Below are positions 28,842 through 38,076 of a stretch of 64,000 nt of DNA, one piece after another. The notes under the pieces were generated by a model that ran no database searches, had not been told where the DNA came from, and was given only the letters and a program-made list of their open reading frames with translations. Every line of letters starts with the position of its first letter. The stretch's first letter is position 1. This stretch comes from Actinomyces bovis (GTDB lineage: Bacteria; Actinomycetota; Actinomycetes; Actinomycetales; Actinomycetaceae). Location: positions 62,001 to 126,000 of the forward strand of contig NZ_UAPQ01000009.1 of NCBI RefSeq assembly GCF_900444995.1, given 5' to 3'. A program made the translations under genes and the position numbers.

Positions 28842-30218
28842 ATGAGAGCTATCTCTAGACGAAGCGCGTTGGCTGGAGCGAGCGTCGGGGTGGGAGTGGC
28901 TGCTGCCAGTATCCTCTCCCCCACCTCTGCGTTCGCGGACGGCTACAAGTACGTGTGGAAACGCTCGATCAATCCCGGCGAGACGATTGAGGAGACGATT
29001 GGCGAATGTGGCCCTGACCAGGTGGTCCAAGCCAAGTGGCTCTACGACTACAGTCAGGCACCCGCCACCATCTACATCTCTACTGCTGTGCGTCAGGAGG
29101 GAAAGACCTGCTACCGCGCCTTGGTGCACAACACCAAGGGGAATATTTGCCTGCGCTTAGAGCGCTGCGATGAGAAGGGCGCAAAGGTCCTGGCTGAAGG
29201 CCCTTCAGTACCGGTTGCTTCGTACACCGGTAGGCGTGAGTGGATTCTGCGCACCACCATCACAGGCAACAAGCTTGAGGCCACGGTCGACGGCGTCGCC
29301 GCACTGAAGCTCTCCGCGACTGACAGCACCATCGCACAGGGAACCAACGTCAGCCAGACCTATTACCTGTCCAAGCAGGCTAAGACGGCCACAGACATCC
29401 GCGGCAACTCACTTAAAGTGACCTCAACTGGCAGTACGGCCCCCAAGGGTTTCTCCAAGCTGATTTTTGAGGACACCTTCTCCACCGGAACCGACTTTGA
29501 TCCCACCAAGTGGGCCGAGAAGTACCCCGATTGGGACCCCGCCTACGTCAAGTATGACTGGGGGGTTAACACCCACGATGCTCACCGGGTTCGAGATGGC
29601 CTGGGGCAGATTCTGTGGCGCAAGCGTGCTGTGCCAATCACCAAGTGGCCAAACCCTGCTGACGTGCGGGCTGGGGTGCAAACGGTTCGCGATGTAGACA
29701 CCGCCAATCTGGTCACCCTGGGCAAGTTTGCCTTCACCTACGGACGCATGGAGGTTCGGGTGCGCTTCCCGCAGTCCCATGTGGGTCTATGGGGAGGCAT
29801 TTGGATGCGTCCTACTAAGGGTGATGACGGCGAGATTGACCTAGCTGAGTCCTGGGGCGGCGGTGTCAACACCGGCAAAGTCTCCGCGGACGTCCACTAC
29901 TCATATGACTCCAATATGAAGAACCGGCATAACCCCAAGCTGGTTGAGCCGAAGCCGGACCTCACGCAGTTCCACGTCTTTGCCGTGGAGAAGACGCCAG
30001 ATCGCATCACCTTCTACTTCGATGGCAAGAAGTTCCATGAGGTGCTGAGCACGGAGTACCCGGACCGTTGGGCGCGCGCCTTCGGCCCAGACACCCCCTA
30101 CTACCTGCGGCTGTGTTCCCAAGCAGGTGACACTCCCCAGACGAAGATCGACACCAAGACCTTTACCGAAGCGTCTATGGACATCGACTACATCCGCGTC
30201 TGGGAGATGGACAAGTAG
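28842..30218 (+). CDS. Tat-exported glycoside hydrolase, GH16 family
   Basis: A 458-residue secreted enzyme. The N-terminus carries a twin-arginine motif (SRRSALAG) and an Ala-rich signal ending near SAFADG. Residues ~35-200 form an N-terminal beta-rich region I cannot name; residues ~205-458 are a GH16 jelly-roll domain with the signature EIDLAE, in which Glu331, Asp333 and Glu336 are the catalytic set. GH16 enzymes cut beta-1,3/1,4-glucans, galactans and related polymers; the substrate here is unknown. AAGGAAGG precedes the ATG. It is the only plus-strand gene between 1 and 44 kb and breaks the usual nusB-pyrR neighbourhood, so it is probably an insertion. Confidence 0.85.
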   Translation: MRAISRRSALAGASVGVGVAAASILSPTSAFADGYKYVWKRSINPGETIEETIGECGPDQVVQAKWLYDYSQAPATIYISTAVRQEGKTCYRALVHNTKGNICLRLERCDEKGAKVLAEGPSVPVASYTGRREWILRTTITGNKLEATVDGVAALKLSATDSTIAQGTNVSQTYYLSKQAKTATDIRGNSLKVTSTGSTAPKGFSKLIFEDTFSTGTDFDPTKWAEKYPDWDPAYVKYDWGVNTHDAHRVRDGLGQILWRKRAVPITKWPNPADVRAGVQTVRDVDTANLVTLGKFAFTYGRMEVRVRFPQSHVGLWGGIWMRPTKGDDGEIDLAESWGGGVNTGKVSADVHYSYDSNMKNRHNPKLVEPKPDLTQFHVFAVEKTPDRITFYFDGKKFHEVLSTEYPDRWARAFGPDTPYYLRLCSQAGDTPQTKIDTKTFTEASMDIDYIRVWEMDK

Positions 30219-30227
30219 TCCAAGCCT

Positions 30228-30251
30228 GCTGAAGCTGGAGTGTCCTTCAGC
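30228..30251. terminator. Hairpin between convergent GH16 and nusB
   Basis: GCTGAAG (30228-30234) pairs with CTTCAGC (30245-30251) around a 10-nt loop; further C/G pairs extend it. It lies in the 28-bp gap between the two convergent genes and overlaps the nusB stop codon, so it may serve both. Confidence 0.5.
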
Positions 30252-30828
30252 GCAGGGTGTCTGCTAGGTCGCCAAGGCGGCCTAGCAGTCCGCCCAAGAA
30301 CCGTGGTGAGTCGTCAGTGGAGAGCATTTTGGCCAGGGTGAGCGCCTCATCAACCGCTACGGGGGCGTCGACGTCGTCGTTCCAGATGATTTCCCAGGTG
30401 GCCACACGAGCAATCGCCCGGTCCACTGCGGGCATGCGGCTAACGGACCAGTCCTTGGCGTGCGTGTCCAAGGCCTCGTCGATCTCCGCTAGGTGATCAG
30501 CTACTCCGGCAAGAATCTCCCGCGTATATGCGGGTGCCTCCGTGTGGTTGGCAGAATTAACGGCGCGTTCTGCAGCTAGTTTACGGAGTCTGGTTGCTGC
30601 CGCATTAGAGCCGGTAAGAGCCTCGTCAAAGCGGTCGGCCTCGTTGTGTGAGGCCTTCAGCAGGCCGCGTTGGTCTGCTTCAAACAGAATCTCGACGGCG
30701 CGACGGCGAGCCTTGGTGCGGGCAGTAACCGCGTGCTTGGTGCTGCGGCCACGCGCGCCGGAGGGCGCGGTGCTGGCCGCGCCCTCCGGCACTGAGGCCT
30801 GGGCCTCGTGATTTGCGTCGGAACTCAT
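30247..30828 (-). CDS. nusB: Transcription antitermination factor NusB
   Basis: A 193-residue protein that with NusE (S10) binds boxA RNA for rRNA antitermination. The all-helical core begins at TKARRRAVEILFEADQRGL and includes SVSRMPAVDRAIARVATWEI and VAVDEALTLAKMLSTDDSPRF. The ~40-residue N-terminal Ala/Ser-rich extension is extra. It starts 2 bp after the efp stop, forming an efp-nusB pair as in many actinobacteria. Confidence 0.94.
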   Translation of the reverse strand: MSSDANHEAQASVPEGAASTAPSGARGRSTKHAVTARTKARRRAVEILFEADQRGLLKASHNEADRFDEALTGSNAAATRLRKLAAERAVNSANHTEAPAYTREILAGVADHLAEIDEALDTHAKDWSVSRMPAVDRAIARVATWEIIWNDDVDAPVAVDEALTLAKMLSTDDSPRFLGGLLGRLGDLADTLR

Positions 30829-30830
30829 GC

Positions 30831-31394
30831 TCAGTCGGTGATGCGTGAGATGTAGGAGTTGTTGCGGGTGTCCACCTTGACCTTGTCACCCGTGTTGAGG
30901 AACAGCGGCACCTGGATCTCGGCGCCGGTCTCTAAGGTGGCGGGCTTGGTGCCGGCGGAGGAGCGGTCTCCCTGGAGGCCCGGCTCAGTGTGGGAGATGG
31001 TCAGGACCACGGCAGCGGGCAGCTCTACGAAGAGCACATTGTCCTCGTGGAAGGCAATAATCACATCCTGGCCTTCGAGCATGAGCTTGGCGGCGTCGCC
31101 GACGGTGGCTGCGGGAACGTAGGTCTGCTCGTAGGATTTGACGTCCATGAAGACGAAGTCTTCGCCGTCCTTGTAGGAGTACTGCATGTCGCGGCGGTCC
31201 ACGGTGGCGGTTTCCACTTTGAGTCCAGCGTTGAAGGTCTTGTCAACGGTCTTGCCGGACAGGACGTTCTTGATCTTGGTGCGCACGAAGGCGGGGCCCT
31301 TGCCGGGCTTGACGTGCTGGAACTCGACAACCTGCCACAGCTGGCCTTCAAGGTTGAGCACGAGGCCGTTCTTCAGGTCGTTCGTCGTTGCCAC
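30831..31394 (-). CDS. efp: Elongation factor P
   Basis: A 187-residue three-domain factor that rescues ribosomes stalled at polyproline. It has [16 protein letters not shown], the tip loop with lysine in [10 protein letters not shown], and the C-terminal signature of OB domain III ([11 protein letters not shown]). The GTG at 31394 is chosen because it gives the exact family length and has GAGGAAAA 5-6 nt before it; a GTG five codons upstream would place that site inside the gene. The leader carries repeats and alternative hairpins described separately. Confidence 0.94.
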   Translation of the reverse strand: MATTNDLKNGLVLNLEGQLWQVVEFQHVKPGKGPAFVRTKIKNVLSGKTVDKTFNAGLKVETATVDRRDMQYSYKDGEDFVFMDVKSYEQTYVPAATVGDAAKLMLEGQDVIIAFHEDNVLFVELPAAVVLTISHTEPGLQGDRSSAGTKPATLETGAEIQVPLFLNTGDKVKVDTRNNSYISRITD

Positions 31395-31419
31395 GAGCGT
31401 TTTCCTCACTGTAGGTGAA

Positions 31420-31458
31420 AGTCTTGACCGCGCAAGACTACCGTGCCCACGGTCTTGC
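31420..31458 (-). promoter_or_regulatory. efp leader with two mutually exclusive hairpins
   Basis: In the efp transcript three segments occur in order: GCAAGAC (31458-31452), AGTCTTGC (31439-31432) and CAAGACT (31426-31420). The middle one can pair with either neighbour over 7 bp, as in attenuators. The last segment ends 25 nt before the GTG; the ribosome binding site itself is not in the stems. Function is inferred. Confidence 0.4.
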
Positions 31459-31493
31459 CTGCGGGGACGCCGGTGTCAGGCCCGTCACGCCCC

Positions 31494-31590
31494 TTTCGGA
31501 CAACCTTCTGCCCTCCGGACAACCATTGCAGCGTTCGCAGGTTGTTCGAACGGCGCTACGTTGTCCGAACGGCGTTTGGTTGTCCGAAAC
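31494..31590. repeat. Five-copy GTTGTCCGAA-type repeat array with 19-bp phasing
   Basis: Two inverted copies (TTTCGGACAACC at 31494-31505, CCGGACAACC at 31515-31524) are followed by three forward copies (GGTTGTTCGAACGGCG at 31540-31555, GTTGTCCGAACGGCG at 31560-31574, GGTTGTCCGAAAC at 31578-31590). The cores repeat every 19 bp within each arm. The outermost copies form a perfect 12-bp inverted repeat, and the inner pairs stay in register. The array starts just past the paiB-like stop codon, upstream of efp. Confidence 0.8.
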
Positions 31591-31592
31591 TG

Positions 31593-32273
31593 TTACTGCG
31601 CTCGGGTGGCAGCGACGGCGCGGCCCCGCTCGGTGCGCCCCAACTCAGCCAACTTGCGGAAGCGAGCCTCGGCGTAGGGCAGCGACACCGTGCGCAAGAA
31701 CTCAGCCATGGCCGTCTGCCCCTGTTGCTCCAGCTCATGGGCCAGGCTCTTGAGGTCTTCAGGGTGACGGTTCTGACTCATCTTGGCCTTACCTCGCACC
31801 TCCTCCAGGCTCACCTCCACGGCCACGATCGCCCGCGCCATACGTTGCAGGGCCGCATCACCCACTGGCTCGAGCACGTCCGTCTGCTCGTACAGCGCGG
31901 TCAACCGCCGGGCGACCCGCAGCGCCGCCTGCGGGTCGGGGTCCACGCGCACCTGCCCGCGCACGTGCACCGTCACATAGTCCCAGGTGGGCACATTCGC
32001 TTTGCTGTTGTTGGTGGCGTACCACAGTGGGGAGATGTAGGCGTCGACGTCGTCGAGGATGACCAGGCCGGGGCCGATCACTGGCTCACGGACCTGCGGG
32101 TTGTTGCGCACCAGGTGGGTGACCAGGGTGCCGCGTTCCTCATCGAGGTAGAAGGGCACCAGGGAGGCCTCGGGGCCGAAGGCATGGACCGTCACCAGGT
32201 TCCCGCGCCGGGGCCGGGTCAGGATCTTGTGGATGTGCTCCTCGGAGAGCGTGAAGTGACCGGGGATGTACAT
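31593..32273 (-). CDS. FMN-binding protein of the PaiB / negative transcriptional regulator family
   Basis: A 226-residue split-barrel protein. It has the family start MYIPGHFTL, the segment THLVRNNPQ, the aromatic/Tyr motif YISPLWYATNNSKANVPTWDY and the C-terminal KMSQNRHPEDLKSL. In Bacillus PaiB was linked to repression of sporulation and protease genes, but most members are uncharacterised FMN- or haem-binding proteins. It sits 10 bp after the degenerate shikimate kinase gene, between aroB and efp, a place not usual for the family. Role here unknown. Confidence 0.85.
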   Translation of the reverse strand: MYIPGHFTLSEEHIHKILTRPRRGNLVTVHAFGPEASLVPFYLDEERGTLVTHLVRNNPQVREPVIGPGLVILDDVDAYISPLWYATNNSKANVPTWDYVTVHVRGQVRVDPDPQAALRVARRLTALYEQTDVLEPVGDAALQRMARAIVAVEVSLEEVRGKAKMSQNRHPEDLKSLAHELEQQGQTAMAEFLRTVSLPYAEARFRKLAELGRTERGRAVAATRAQ

Positions 32274-32283
32274 GTGGGTGACC

Positions 32284-32796
32284 CTAGCTCAGCGCCAGGG
32301 TCGCAGCCCGCTGCCGGGTGGTGTCGGTGGTGTCGACGACGGCGTCGGCCAACTCGCGGCAGATGGCTTCACGAGCCTTCAGCAACTGCGTAAAACTATG
32401 GTGGACAGTGCCCAAAGCGATCGACCGAGGGGCATCCAAGCCGTTTCGGCTCGCCAGCCGCCGCACCGAGCACACCAAAGCCACCACCCGACCACCAGCT
32501 TCACGCAGAGCACCCAGTGCCACCCGCAGACCCTCATCCTGCAAACAGCCTGAGCCCAGAGCCAGCACCCCGCCGTCGGATCTCAGCCGCGCAAGCAAGC
32601 GAAGGCCCACCCGAGCCTCAACCTCGCGGTAGCGCTGCTCCCCCACGGCCACTAAGGCGAACTCCTGCGAAACTCCAAGCTCCCTAGCCACCTCATGGGC
32701 CAGATCCCAGACCACCGCACCCGTGCGCGCGCCGATCTCCTGCGCCACACTGGTGCAACCTGCTCCGGGTGGGCCCAGCAGCACCAGCGCTTTCAC
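32284..32796 (-). CDS. Degenerate shikimate kinase-like protein
   Basis: 170 residues with AroK fold and length but altered active-site motifs. The Walker A reads GPPGAGCTS, with Cys14 in place of the invariant lysine. The GGG shikimate-binding motif reads ALGSGCLQDEG and the lid arginine region is changed, while the C-terminal LLKAREAICRELADAVVD still aligns with the end of AroK. It overlaps the aroKB fusion by 4 nt (GTGA). It may be a regulator, a partner or a decaying duplicate; kinase activity is unlikely. Confidence 0.75.
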   Translation of the reverse strand: MKALVLLGPPGAGCTSVAQEIGARTGAVVWDLAHEVARELGVSQEFALVAVGEQRYREVEARVGLRLLARLRSDGGVLALGSGCLQDEGLRVALGALREAGGRVVALVCSVRRLASRNGLDAPRSIALGTVHHSFTQLLKAREAICRELADAVVDTTDTTRQRAATLALS

Positions 32797-34607
32797 GCGG
32801 TGACCTGCTTGGTCACACCGGTCACAGCCTCGTGGGCGGCTTGCAGCACTTCAGGCTCGGGCGTGATTCCTAGCAGGGGCATGCCCACCCCCTCCAAGAG
32901 CACCAGGCGTATAACCCCACCGCGTACCTTCTTGTCAGAAAGCATGATCTGCGACAGTTCCTCCCAGCGGCCCGCACCCTGAGAGAAACTAATGGGCAGG
33001 CCCGCGGCAAGGAAGGCTTCCCGGTGCAGGCGCAGCGTGTCAGCGTCGAGCAGGCCCTGGCGCCTGGCCACCTCGGCCGCAAAGACGCAGCCCACGGCCA
33101 CGGCTTCACCGTGACGCCATTGGTATCCGGTAGCCTTCTCGACGGCGTGAGCATAGGTGTGCCCATAGTTCAGGACCTCACGCAGGCCCGCCTCCCGCAA
33201 GTCCTGGCCCACGACGCGGGCCTTAACCTGGATGGAACGCTCCACCAACTCAGCTAACAATGGGGAGTCCCACTGCTGGCAGTCCGCCGGATCTGCCAGG
33301 ACGCGATCCAAAATAACCGGATCCGCGACTAAGCCACATTTGACTACTTCTCCCAGCCCGGCGCGCAACTCATCAGCCGGTAGGCCTTTGAGATTGTCCA
33401 GGTCACAGAGCACTGTTGCAGGTGGGTGGAAGGCGCCGACCAGATTCTTGCCAGCGCTGGTGTCGATACCTGTCTTTCCGCCCACGGCAGCGTCAACCAT
33501 AGAGAGCAGACTGGTGGGCACCTGAATCACCGGCACGCCACGCAACCAGGTGGCGCCGGCGAATCCGGCCAAGTCAGTGGTGGCTCCCCCGCCTAGGCCG
33601 ACGACGACGCCGTCACGTCCCAGATGGAAGGCCCCCAGGCCTTCCCAAAGGGTTTCCAGCGCCCGGGTGCATTTAGAGCTTTCATCCCCAGCTACTTCAA
33701 GCGGCACCACCCGCAGGCCTTCCTCAAGCAGTTCCTGCTCGAGGCGCCGGGCCGCAGCTGCCAAGGGCGCCGCATAGACGATCGCCACTCCCCCGGCACC
33801 GCCGCCAGGCGCACGCTTGACTGCTTTGGCAACGGCAGCGTCAAGCCCGTGACCAATCAAAACCTCATAAGGCGCCTCACCCTGGACCAGGACACTACGC
33901 GGGTTACCGGGCCAGGTGCGAGCCATCCCCGTTGCCCCCTGCCCATCTGCTGCCGGGCATTTGTGGCGCTGCAGTGTGGCCAGGCTGCGAGATACCGGGG
34001 CTACCTGCCCGCCCAAGCCGACAAGCACCAGCGCTGCCACCTGTTCCGGGCTCAAGCCGTCAGTGGGCACTGTGAGGGTGGCGACCTCCTGGTACAGGGG
34101 GCGTCTGCGGGCGTCCAGGGCCTGCATGCGCGCCAGCACACCTTCGGCTGTGCCCAACTCCTCACCCCCGGCAGCCTCATCGGAGTCGGCGTCGGGGCGC
34201 ATAAGTGGCCGCCCTTCCCCTGCCCCAATGTGTTGCGCCGCGGTCTCCGGCTGGGCATCCAGGAAGACGACCGTCCGCCCGTCCAGCAGCACCCGGTTGG
34301 CTTCCCGCTCAACCGCCCCGCCGCCAAGGGCCACAACCCCCTGGGCATGGTCCTGGCCGAGTAGCACGTAGCGCAGGGCGCGAGTTTCTCGCTCACGGAA
34401 GCCGTCCTCGCCTTCCGCATGGAAGATCTGAGGCACGGTCATGCGAGCTCGGCGTCTGATCTCCGCATCGGTGTCCGTGACCTGCACGCCCAAAGCGGTG
34501 GCCAGCAGGCGGGCCACCGTGGTTTTGCCCGCCCCCGGTAAGCCCACCAGGACGATCGGCAGGCGGTTGGGGTCAAGATGCAGGTGTTGGTTGGTGGTGG
34601 CGCTCAC
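32793..34607 (-). CDS. aroKB: Fused shikimate kinase and 3-dehydroquinate synthase
   Basis: A 604-residue fusion covering two shikimate-pathway steps. The N-terminal kinase (about 15-200) has an intact Walker [10 protein letters not shown], the acid pair TDTDAEI and VALGGGAV. After an Ala/Gly-rich linker, the AroB domain (about 235-600) has [22 protein letters not shown], the Zn/substrate segment [11 protein letters not shown] and [16 protein letters not shown] start overlapping the aroC stop (GTGA). Such fusions are known in Actinomycetaceae and bifidobacteria. Confidence 0.94.
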   Translation of the reverse strand: MSATTNQHLHLDPNRLPIVLVGLPGAGKTTVARLLATALGVQVTDTDAEIRRRARMTVPQIFHAEGEDGFRERETRALRYVLLGQDHAQGVVALGGGAVEREANRVLLDGRTVVFLDAQPETAAQHIGAGEGRPLMRPDADSDEAAGGEELGTAEGVLARMQALDARRRPLYQEVATLTVPTDGLSPEQVAALVLVGLGGQVAPVSRSLATLQRHKCPAADGQGATGMARTWPGNPRSVLVQGEAPYEVLIGHGLDAAVAKAVKRAPGGGAGGVAIVYAAPLAAAARRLEQELLEEGLRVVPLEVAGDESSKCTRALETLWEGLGAFHLGRDGVVVGLGGGATTDLAGFAGATWLRGVPVIQVPTSLLSMVDAAVGGKTGIDTSAGKNLVGAFHPPATVLCDLDNLKGLPADELRAGLGEVVKCGLVADPVILDRVLADPADCQQWDSPLLAELVERSIQVKARVVGQDLREAGLREVLNYGHTYAHAVEKATGYQWRHGEAVAVGCVFAAEVARRQGLLDADTLRLHREAFLAAGLPISFSQGAGRWEELSQIMLSDKKVRGGVIRLVLLEGVGMPLLGITPEPEVLQAAHEAVTGVTKQVTA

Positions 34608-35824
34608 CAGCTTGTCCTTTCCTCAATCCGGGCCAGGTAGGACTTCAGGTTGCGTCGTGCCTCGGCCACGCTGTCCCCACCGGTTTTCTCCAGCAGGGCA
34701 TGGGCCAGCACCAGGGCGACCTCCGCTTGCGCGACTACCGCGCCAGGTACCACGGCGCAGACGTCGGAGCGTTGGTGTAAGGCAGAGGCTTCCTCGCCGG
34801 TGCGCAGATCGATGGTGCGCAGGGCGCGAGGGACGGTGGAGATGGGTTTGAAGGCGGCCCGCACGCGCAGGGGTGAGCCGTTGGAGATGCCGCCTTCTAC
34901 CCCGCCGGCGCGATTGGTAACGCGGGTAACTTTGCCGCCGGTGACCTGGAGGATCTCGTCGTGGGCAGCGCTGCCGCGTCGGCTGGCGGAGCTAAAGCCG
35001 TCACCGAGCTCCACGCCTTTGACTGACTGAATGCTCATCACAGCCGCAGCCAGCCGAGCGTCAAGCCTGCGAGCAGCGCTGGTGTGGGAGCCCAGGCCCA
35101 CAGGAACTCCGTAGGCAATTACCTCCACGATGCCGCCGAGGGTATCGCCGTCTTTCCGCGCGGCATCAATCTCCGCGACCATGAGTGCGGAGATCGCGGG
35201 ATCGGTGCAGCGGACGGGGTCGGCGTCAAGGCGGGCGGTGTCCTGCGCCAACGGCAGCTCGGTATCTATGGGCAGCTCCACGCCACCTATGCGCAGCACG
35301 TGACTGACCAGCTCCACGCCGGCTATCTGCCGCAGTATCGCTTCTGCAACAGCTCCCAAGGCCACGCGGGAAGCAGTCTCACGGGCCGAGGCCCGCTCAA
35401 GAACCGGGCGCGCATCGTCCAGATCGTATTTGAGCATGCCGGGAAGGTCAGCATGGCCTGGCCGAGGACGGGTCAGGGGCCGGTTGCGGGCCACCTCTCG
35501 CTCGTCACCCGTGCCTGCGTCAACCAGCAGACTCTCGGGCGGAACCGGGTCGGCACTCATAACGGTCTGCCACTTAGGCCACTCAGAATTGCCGATCTCT
35601 ACGGCCACCGGGCCGCCCATGGTGCGTCCGTGCCGCACTCCACCTAGGAGCCTGAGCTCGTCACGCTCAAATGCTTGGCGGGCGCCCCGACCATGTCCCA
35701 GGCGACGACGTGCCAAGGCCGCTTGCAGGTCCTGGCTGCTGAGCTCAAGGCCAGCCGGTACGCCGTCGATCACCGCCGTGAGTGCTTGACCATGTGACTC
35801 GCCCGCAGTGATCCAATTGAGCAT
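34604..35824 (-). CDS. aroC: Chorismate synthase
   Basis: A 406-residue FMN-dependent enzyme that makes chorismate from EPSP. Signatures [34 protein letters not shown], the RPGHADL block and [15 protein letters not shown] are present. ATG at 35824 (MLNWITAGE) is chosen by family start; a GTG at 35845 would add seven residues. Middle gene of aroE-aroC-aroKB. Confidence 0.94.
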   Translation of the reverse strand: MLNWITAGESHGQALTAVIDGVPAGLELSSQDLQAALARRRLGHGRGARQAFERDELRLLGGVRHGRTMGGPVAVEIGNSEWPKWQTVMSADPVPPESLLVDAGTGDEREVARNRPLTRPRPGHADLPGMLKYDLDDARPVLERASARETASRVALGAVAEAILRQIAGVELVSHVLRIGGVELPIDTELPLAQDTARLDADPVRCTDPAISALMVAEIDAARKDGDTLGGIVEVIAYGVPVGLGSHTSAARRLDARLAAAVMSIQSVKGVELGDGFSSASRRGSAAHDEILQVTGGKVTRVTNRAGGVEGGISNGSPLRVRAAFKPISTVPRALRTIDLRTGEEASALHQRSDVCAVVPGAVVAQAEVALVLAHALLEKTGGDSVAEARRNLKSYLARIEERTSW

Positions 35825-35881
35825 GAGTAGATCATCCCACACCACCTGTGCGCTTGGGTGGAGTATCCGGGTGGCCGAGAC

Positions 35882-36853
35882 TCAAACCCGGTCTGCGAGC
35901 TCCTCAAGCAGGGCTGCGCGCATGGCCTCCACCGGCGCTTCCAGGCCAGTCATCAGCCGCACCTGTGCCGCCGCCTGGTGTAGCAGCATCAGCCAGCCGG
36001 GGGCACAACGCCCACCCTGCTCTTGCCAAGCTGCGGCTAGCTCCGTGGGCCAGGGTGCATAGACCACGTCTAGCAGCACGGCTCCGGGTTTGATGGTCCC
36101 TCCTGCCCCGGCCGCTAGTTGCACGGCGGCTGCATCGGCTACGTGTGCCGGCAGGGTGGAGACAACTAGGTCTGCCTGACCCAGTGCCTGAGCCACCACG
36201 GCGTCAGCTGCCGCTTCTCCCGGCTGCCAAGTGATGGTGTCTAGTTCCAATCCCATGTGGTGGGCGGCCGTCAGCACCCGCCCTGGTCCAGCTAGGCGCC
36301 GCGCTGCCACGGTGATGCTGGAGGCACCTAATTCCGTGAGTGCGGCTAATGCAGAGCAGGCGGTTGCGCCGGCCCCCAGAACTAGCGCACGGCTGCCAGG
36401 AGCCAGTGCTCCGGCCGTCTCCCGCAAAGCATGGCTAATACCAGCTACATCCGTGTTGAAGCCGGTTAGCAGGGCGGGCCCGTGCCCGGAGCGCTGTGCC
36501 ACCACAGTGTTTACGGCACCAACCACTGTGGCCAGTTGCTCTACGGCGTCTAACAGCGGAATCACCCGCTGTTTGTGCGGCATGGTTACTGACAGGCCAA
36601 CCGGTATAGCACCACCGGGCGCCACCGCAGCCGCCAACTCCGCCAGCACCACCGGCAACTGCGCGGCCGTGACCTCAGCCAATCCGTAGCCCCAGCCCGT
36701 CAGGCCGAGAGCCTGGTAGGCGGCGCGGTGTAGGACCGGTGATAAGGAGTGGGCCACCGGCGCCCCGATCACTGCACAGAAGCGCTCTGCACCTTCAACT
36801 CCTGCTGGTACCCAGGGCCTTGGAAACCCGCCAGCAGCATCGCTAGTGGTCAC
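35882..36853 (-). CDS. aroE: Shikimate dehydrogenase
   Basis: A 323-residue NADP-dependent reductase of 3-dehydroshikimate. Substrate loop GAPVAHSLSPVLHRAAYQALGL, catalytic lysine in MPHKQRVIPLLD, NADP-binding VLGAGATACSALAAL. The GTG at 36853 overlaps the mltG stop (GTGA) and matches the operon habit here; an ATG at 36886 would add 11 residues inside mltG. Confidence 0.92.
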   Translation of the reverse strand: MTTSDAAGGFPRPWVPAGVEGAERFCAVIGAPVAHSLSPVLHRAAYQALGLTGWGYGLAEVTAAQLPVVLAELAAAVAPGGAIPVGLSVTMPHKQRVIPLLDAVEQLATVVGAVNTVVAQRSGHGPALLTGFNTDVAGISHALRETAGALAPGSRALVLGAGATACSALAALTELGASSITVAARRLAGPGRVLTAAHHMGLELDTITWQPGEAAADAVVAQALGQADLVVSTLPAHVADAAAVQLAAGAGGTIKPGAVLLDVVYAPWPTELAAAWQEQGGRCAPGWLMLLHQAAAQVRLMTGLEAPVEAMRAALLEELADRV

Positions 36854-38076
36854 GACCCTGAAGAGGAGCTGGAAGTTCCGCTGCACTGGTCCTTATGAGT
36901 GTCGCAATAGGTCTTGAGCTTCTGCACATTGGCTTCGTGCTCTGAGGCCTTGGAAGCAAAGAGAGTCTCACCGGTGGTCAGATCCACCGTCACGAAGTAC
37001 AGCCAAGAGCCCTCTGCCGGACTCTTTGCCGCTGCCAGCGCCTCCTTGGAGGGACTACCAATGGGGGTTGGCGGCAGGCCCTTGTGCACGTAGGTGTTGT
37101 AGGCGTTGTTGCTGTCCTTGGTCTCCGTCTCTGACGGGATACCACCGGAGCGACCGAGCCCATAGAGAACTGTTGAGTCCATTTGCAGTAGACCGTTGGT
37201 CTCCCCGGAGGTGTCTGCCAGGCGGTTCTCAATGACGCGGGCCACCTTCGGGTAGTACTGAGCGCTATTCGCTTCGCGTTCAATGATGGAGGCCTTGATC
37301 AAGGCGGACTCGTAGTCGGCCTCAGCGATGCCCGCCTCCTCGAGGTGCTTGATAGTGGTGGAGACCATGGTGGCGATGACGTCCTTGGCAGTCGCGTTCT
37401 CCTGCAGGTCGTAGGTCTTTGGTGCCAGCCAGCCTTCCACATCACCGTTGGCGACAGCCGGCAGACCAATGCCCTGGGCGTCAGCGAAGGCAGCGTCAAT
37501 ATCGGCTTCAGAGAAGTGGCCGACGGTCTTAAGCCGTTCACGTACCTGGGCCTTGGTGAAGCCCTCAGGAATAGTGAGAGTGTGGTCTGACTTGGAGGCC
37601 GGGTCCAGCAAGCCCGCCACCGCCTGCGCGGCGGACATCTTGGTCTTAAGCGTGTAGGTGCCCGGCTGGATGCTGCCGGAGTGGGCGTTGGCGTCAAATG
37701 CCTCCACAAAACCCTTTACTGAGGCCACTACGTCGTTCTTCTGCAGGATCTCTCCGATCTGCATGCCAGTAGAGCCTTCGGGGATCGTGATGATCACCTG
37801 GGTCTCACCCGGGCCTGGGTAATCGGTTACTGCAGTTGAGCTGGAATTGGCGGCCTTGATCTCGGTTATGGCTTCCCGTCCGATGAAGAACACGCCACTG
37901 CCTAACACTGCCAAAACCAAAGCCGTAATGATGGCGCGACGACGACGACGACGTTTGCGGAGCGCACGCTCGGCACGTCGTTCGCTGCGACGACGGCGAG
38001 AGCCGTCCGGCGCTGTTGAGCTGCTGCTGTCAGTCAGTCCAACTGCATCCAGAAGGTCCTGGTCGTGGTCAGTCAC
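36850..38076 (-). CDS. mltG: Endolytic murein transglycosylase MltG (YceG-like)
   Basis: A 408-residue membrane enzyme that cleaves nascent peptidoglycan. It has a long basic cytoplasmic N-terminus (RRRRSERR..., KRRRRRR), one membrane segment (ITALVLAVLGSGVFFIG, about 50-66) and an extracytoplasmic YceG domain with the catalytic ASIIEREAN and LLQMDSTVLYGLG, NAYNTYVHKGLPPTPIGSP. GTG start overlapping ruvX. Ser-rich C-terminal tail. Confidence 0.93.
   Translation of the reverse strand: MTDHDQDLLDAVGLTDSSSSTAPDGSRRRRSERRAERALRKRRRRRRAIITALVLAVLGSGVFFIGREAITEIKAANSSSTAVTDYPGPGETQVIITIPEGSTGMQIGEILQKNDVVASVKGFVEAFDANAHSGSIQPGTYTLKTKMSAAQAVAGLLDPASKSDHTLTIPEGFTKAQVRERLKTVGHFSEADIDAAFADAQGIGLPAVANGDVEGWLAPKTYDLQENATAKDVIATMVSTTIKHLEEAGIAEADYESALIKASIIEREANSAQYYPKVARVIENRLADTSGETNGLLQMDSTVLYGLGRSGGIPSETETKDSNNAYNTYVHKGLPPTPIGSPSKEALAAAKSPAEGSWLYFVTVDLTTGETLFASKASEHEANVQKLKTYCDTHKDQCSGTSSSSSGS

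Noticed and set aside
31494-31590. CRISPR array
   Set aside because: The repeated core is about 10 bp, copies occur in both orientations, spacing is 19 bp and no cas genes are nearby.
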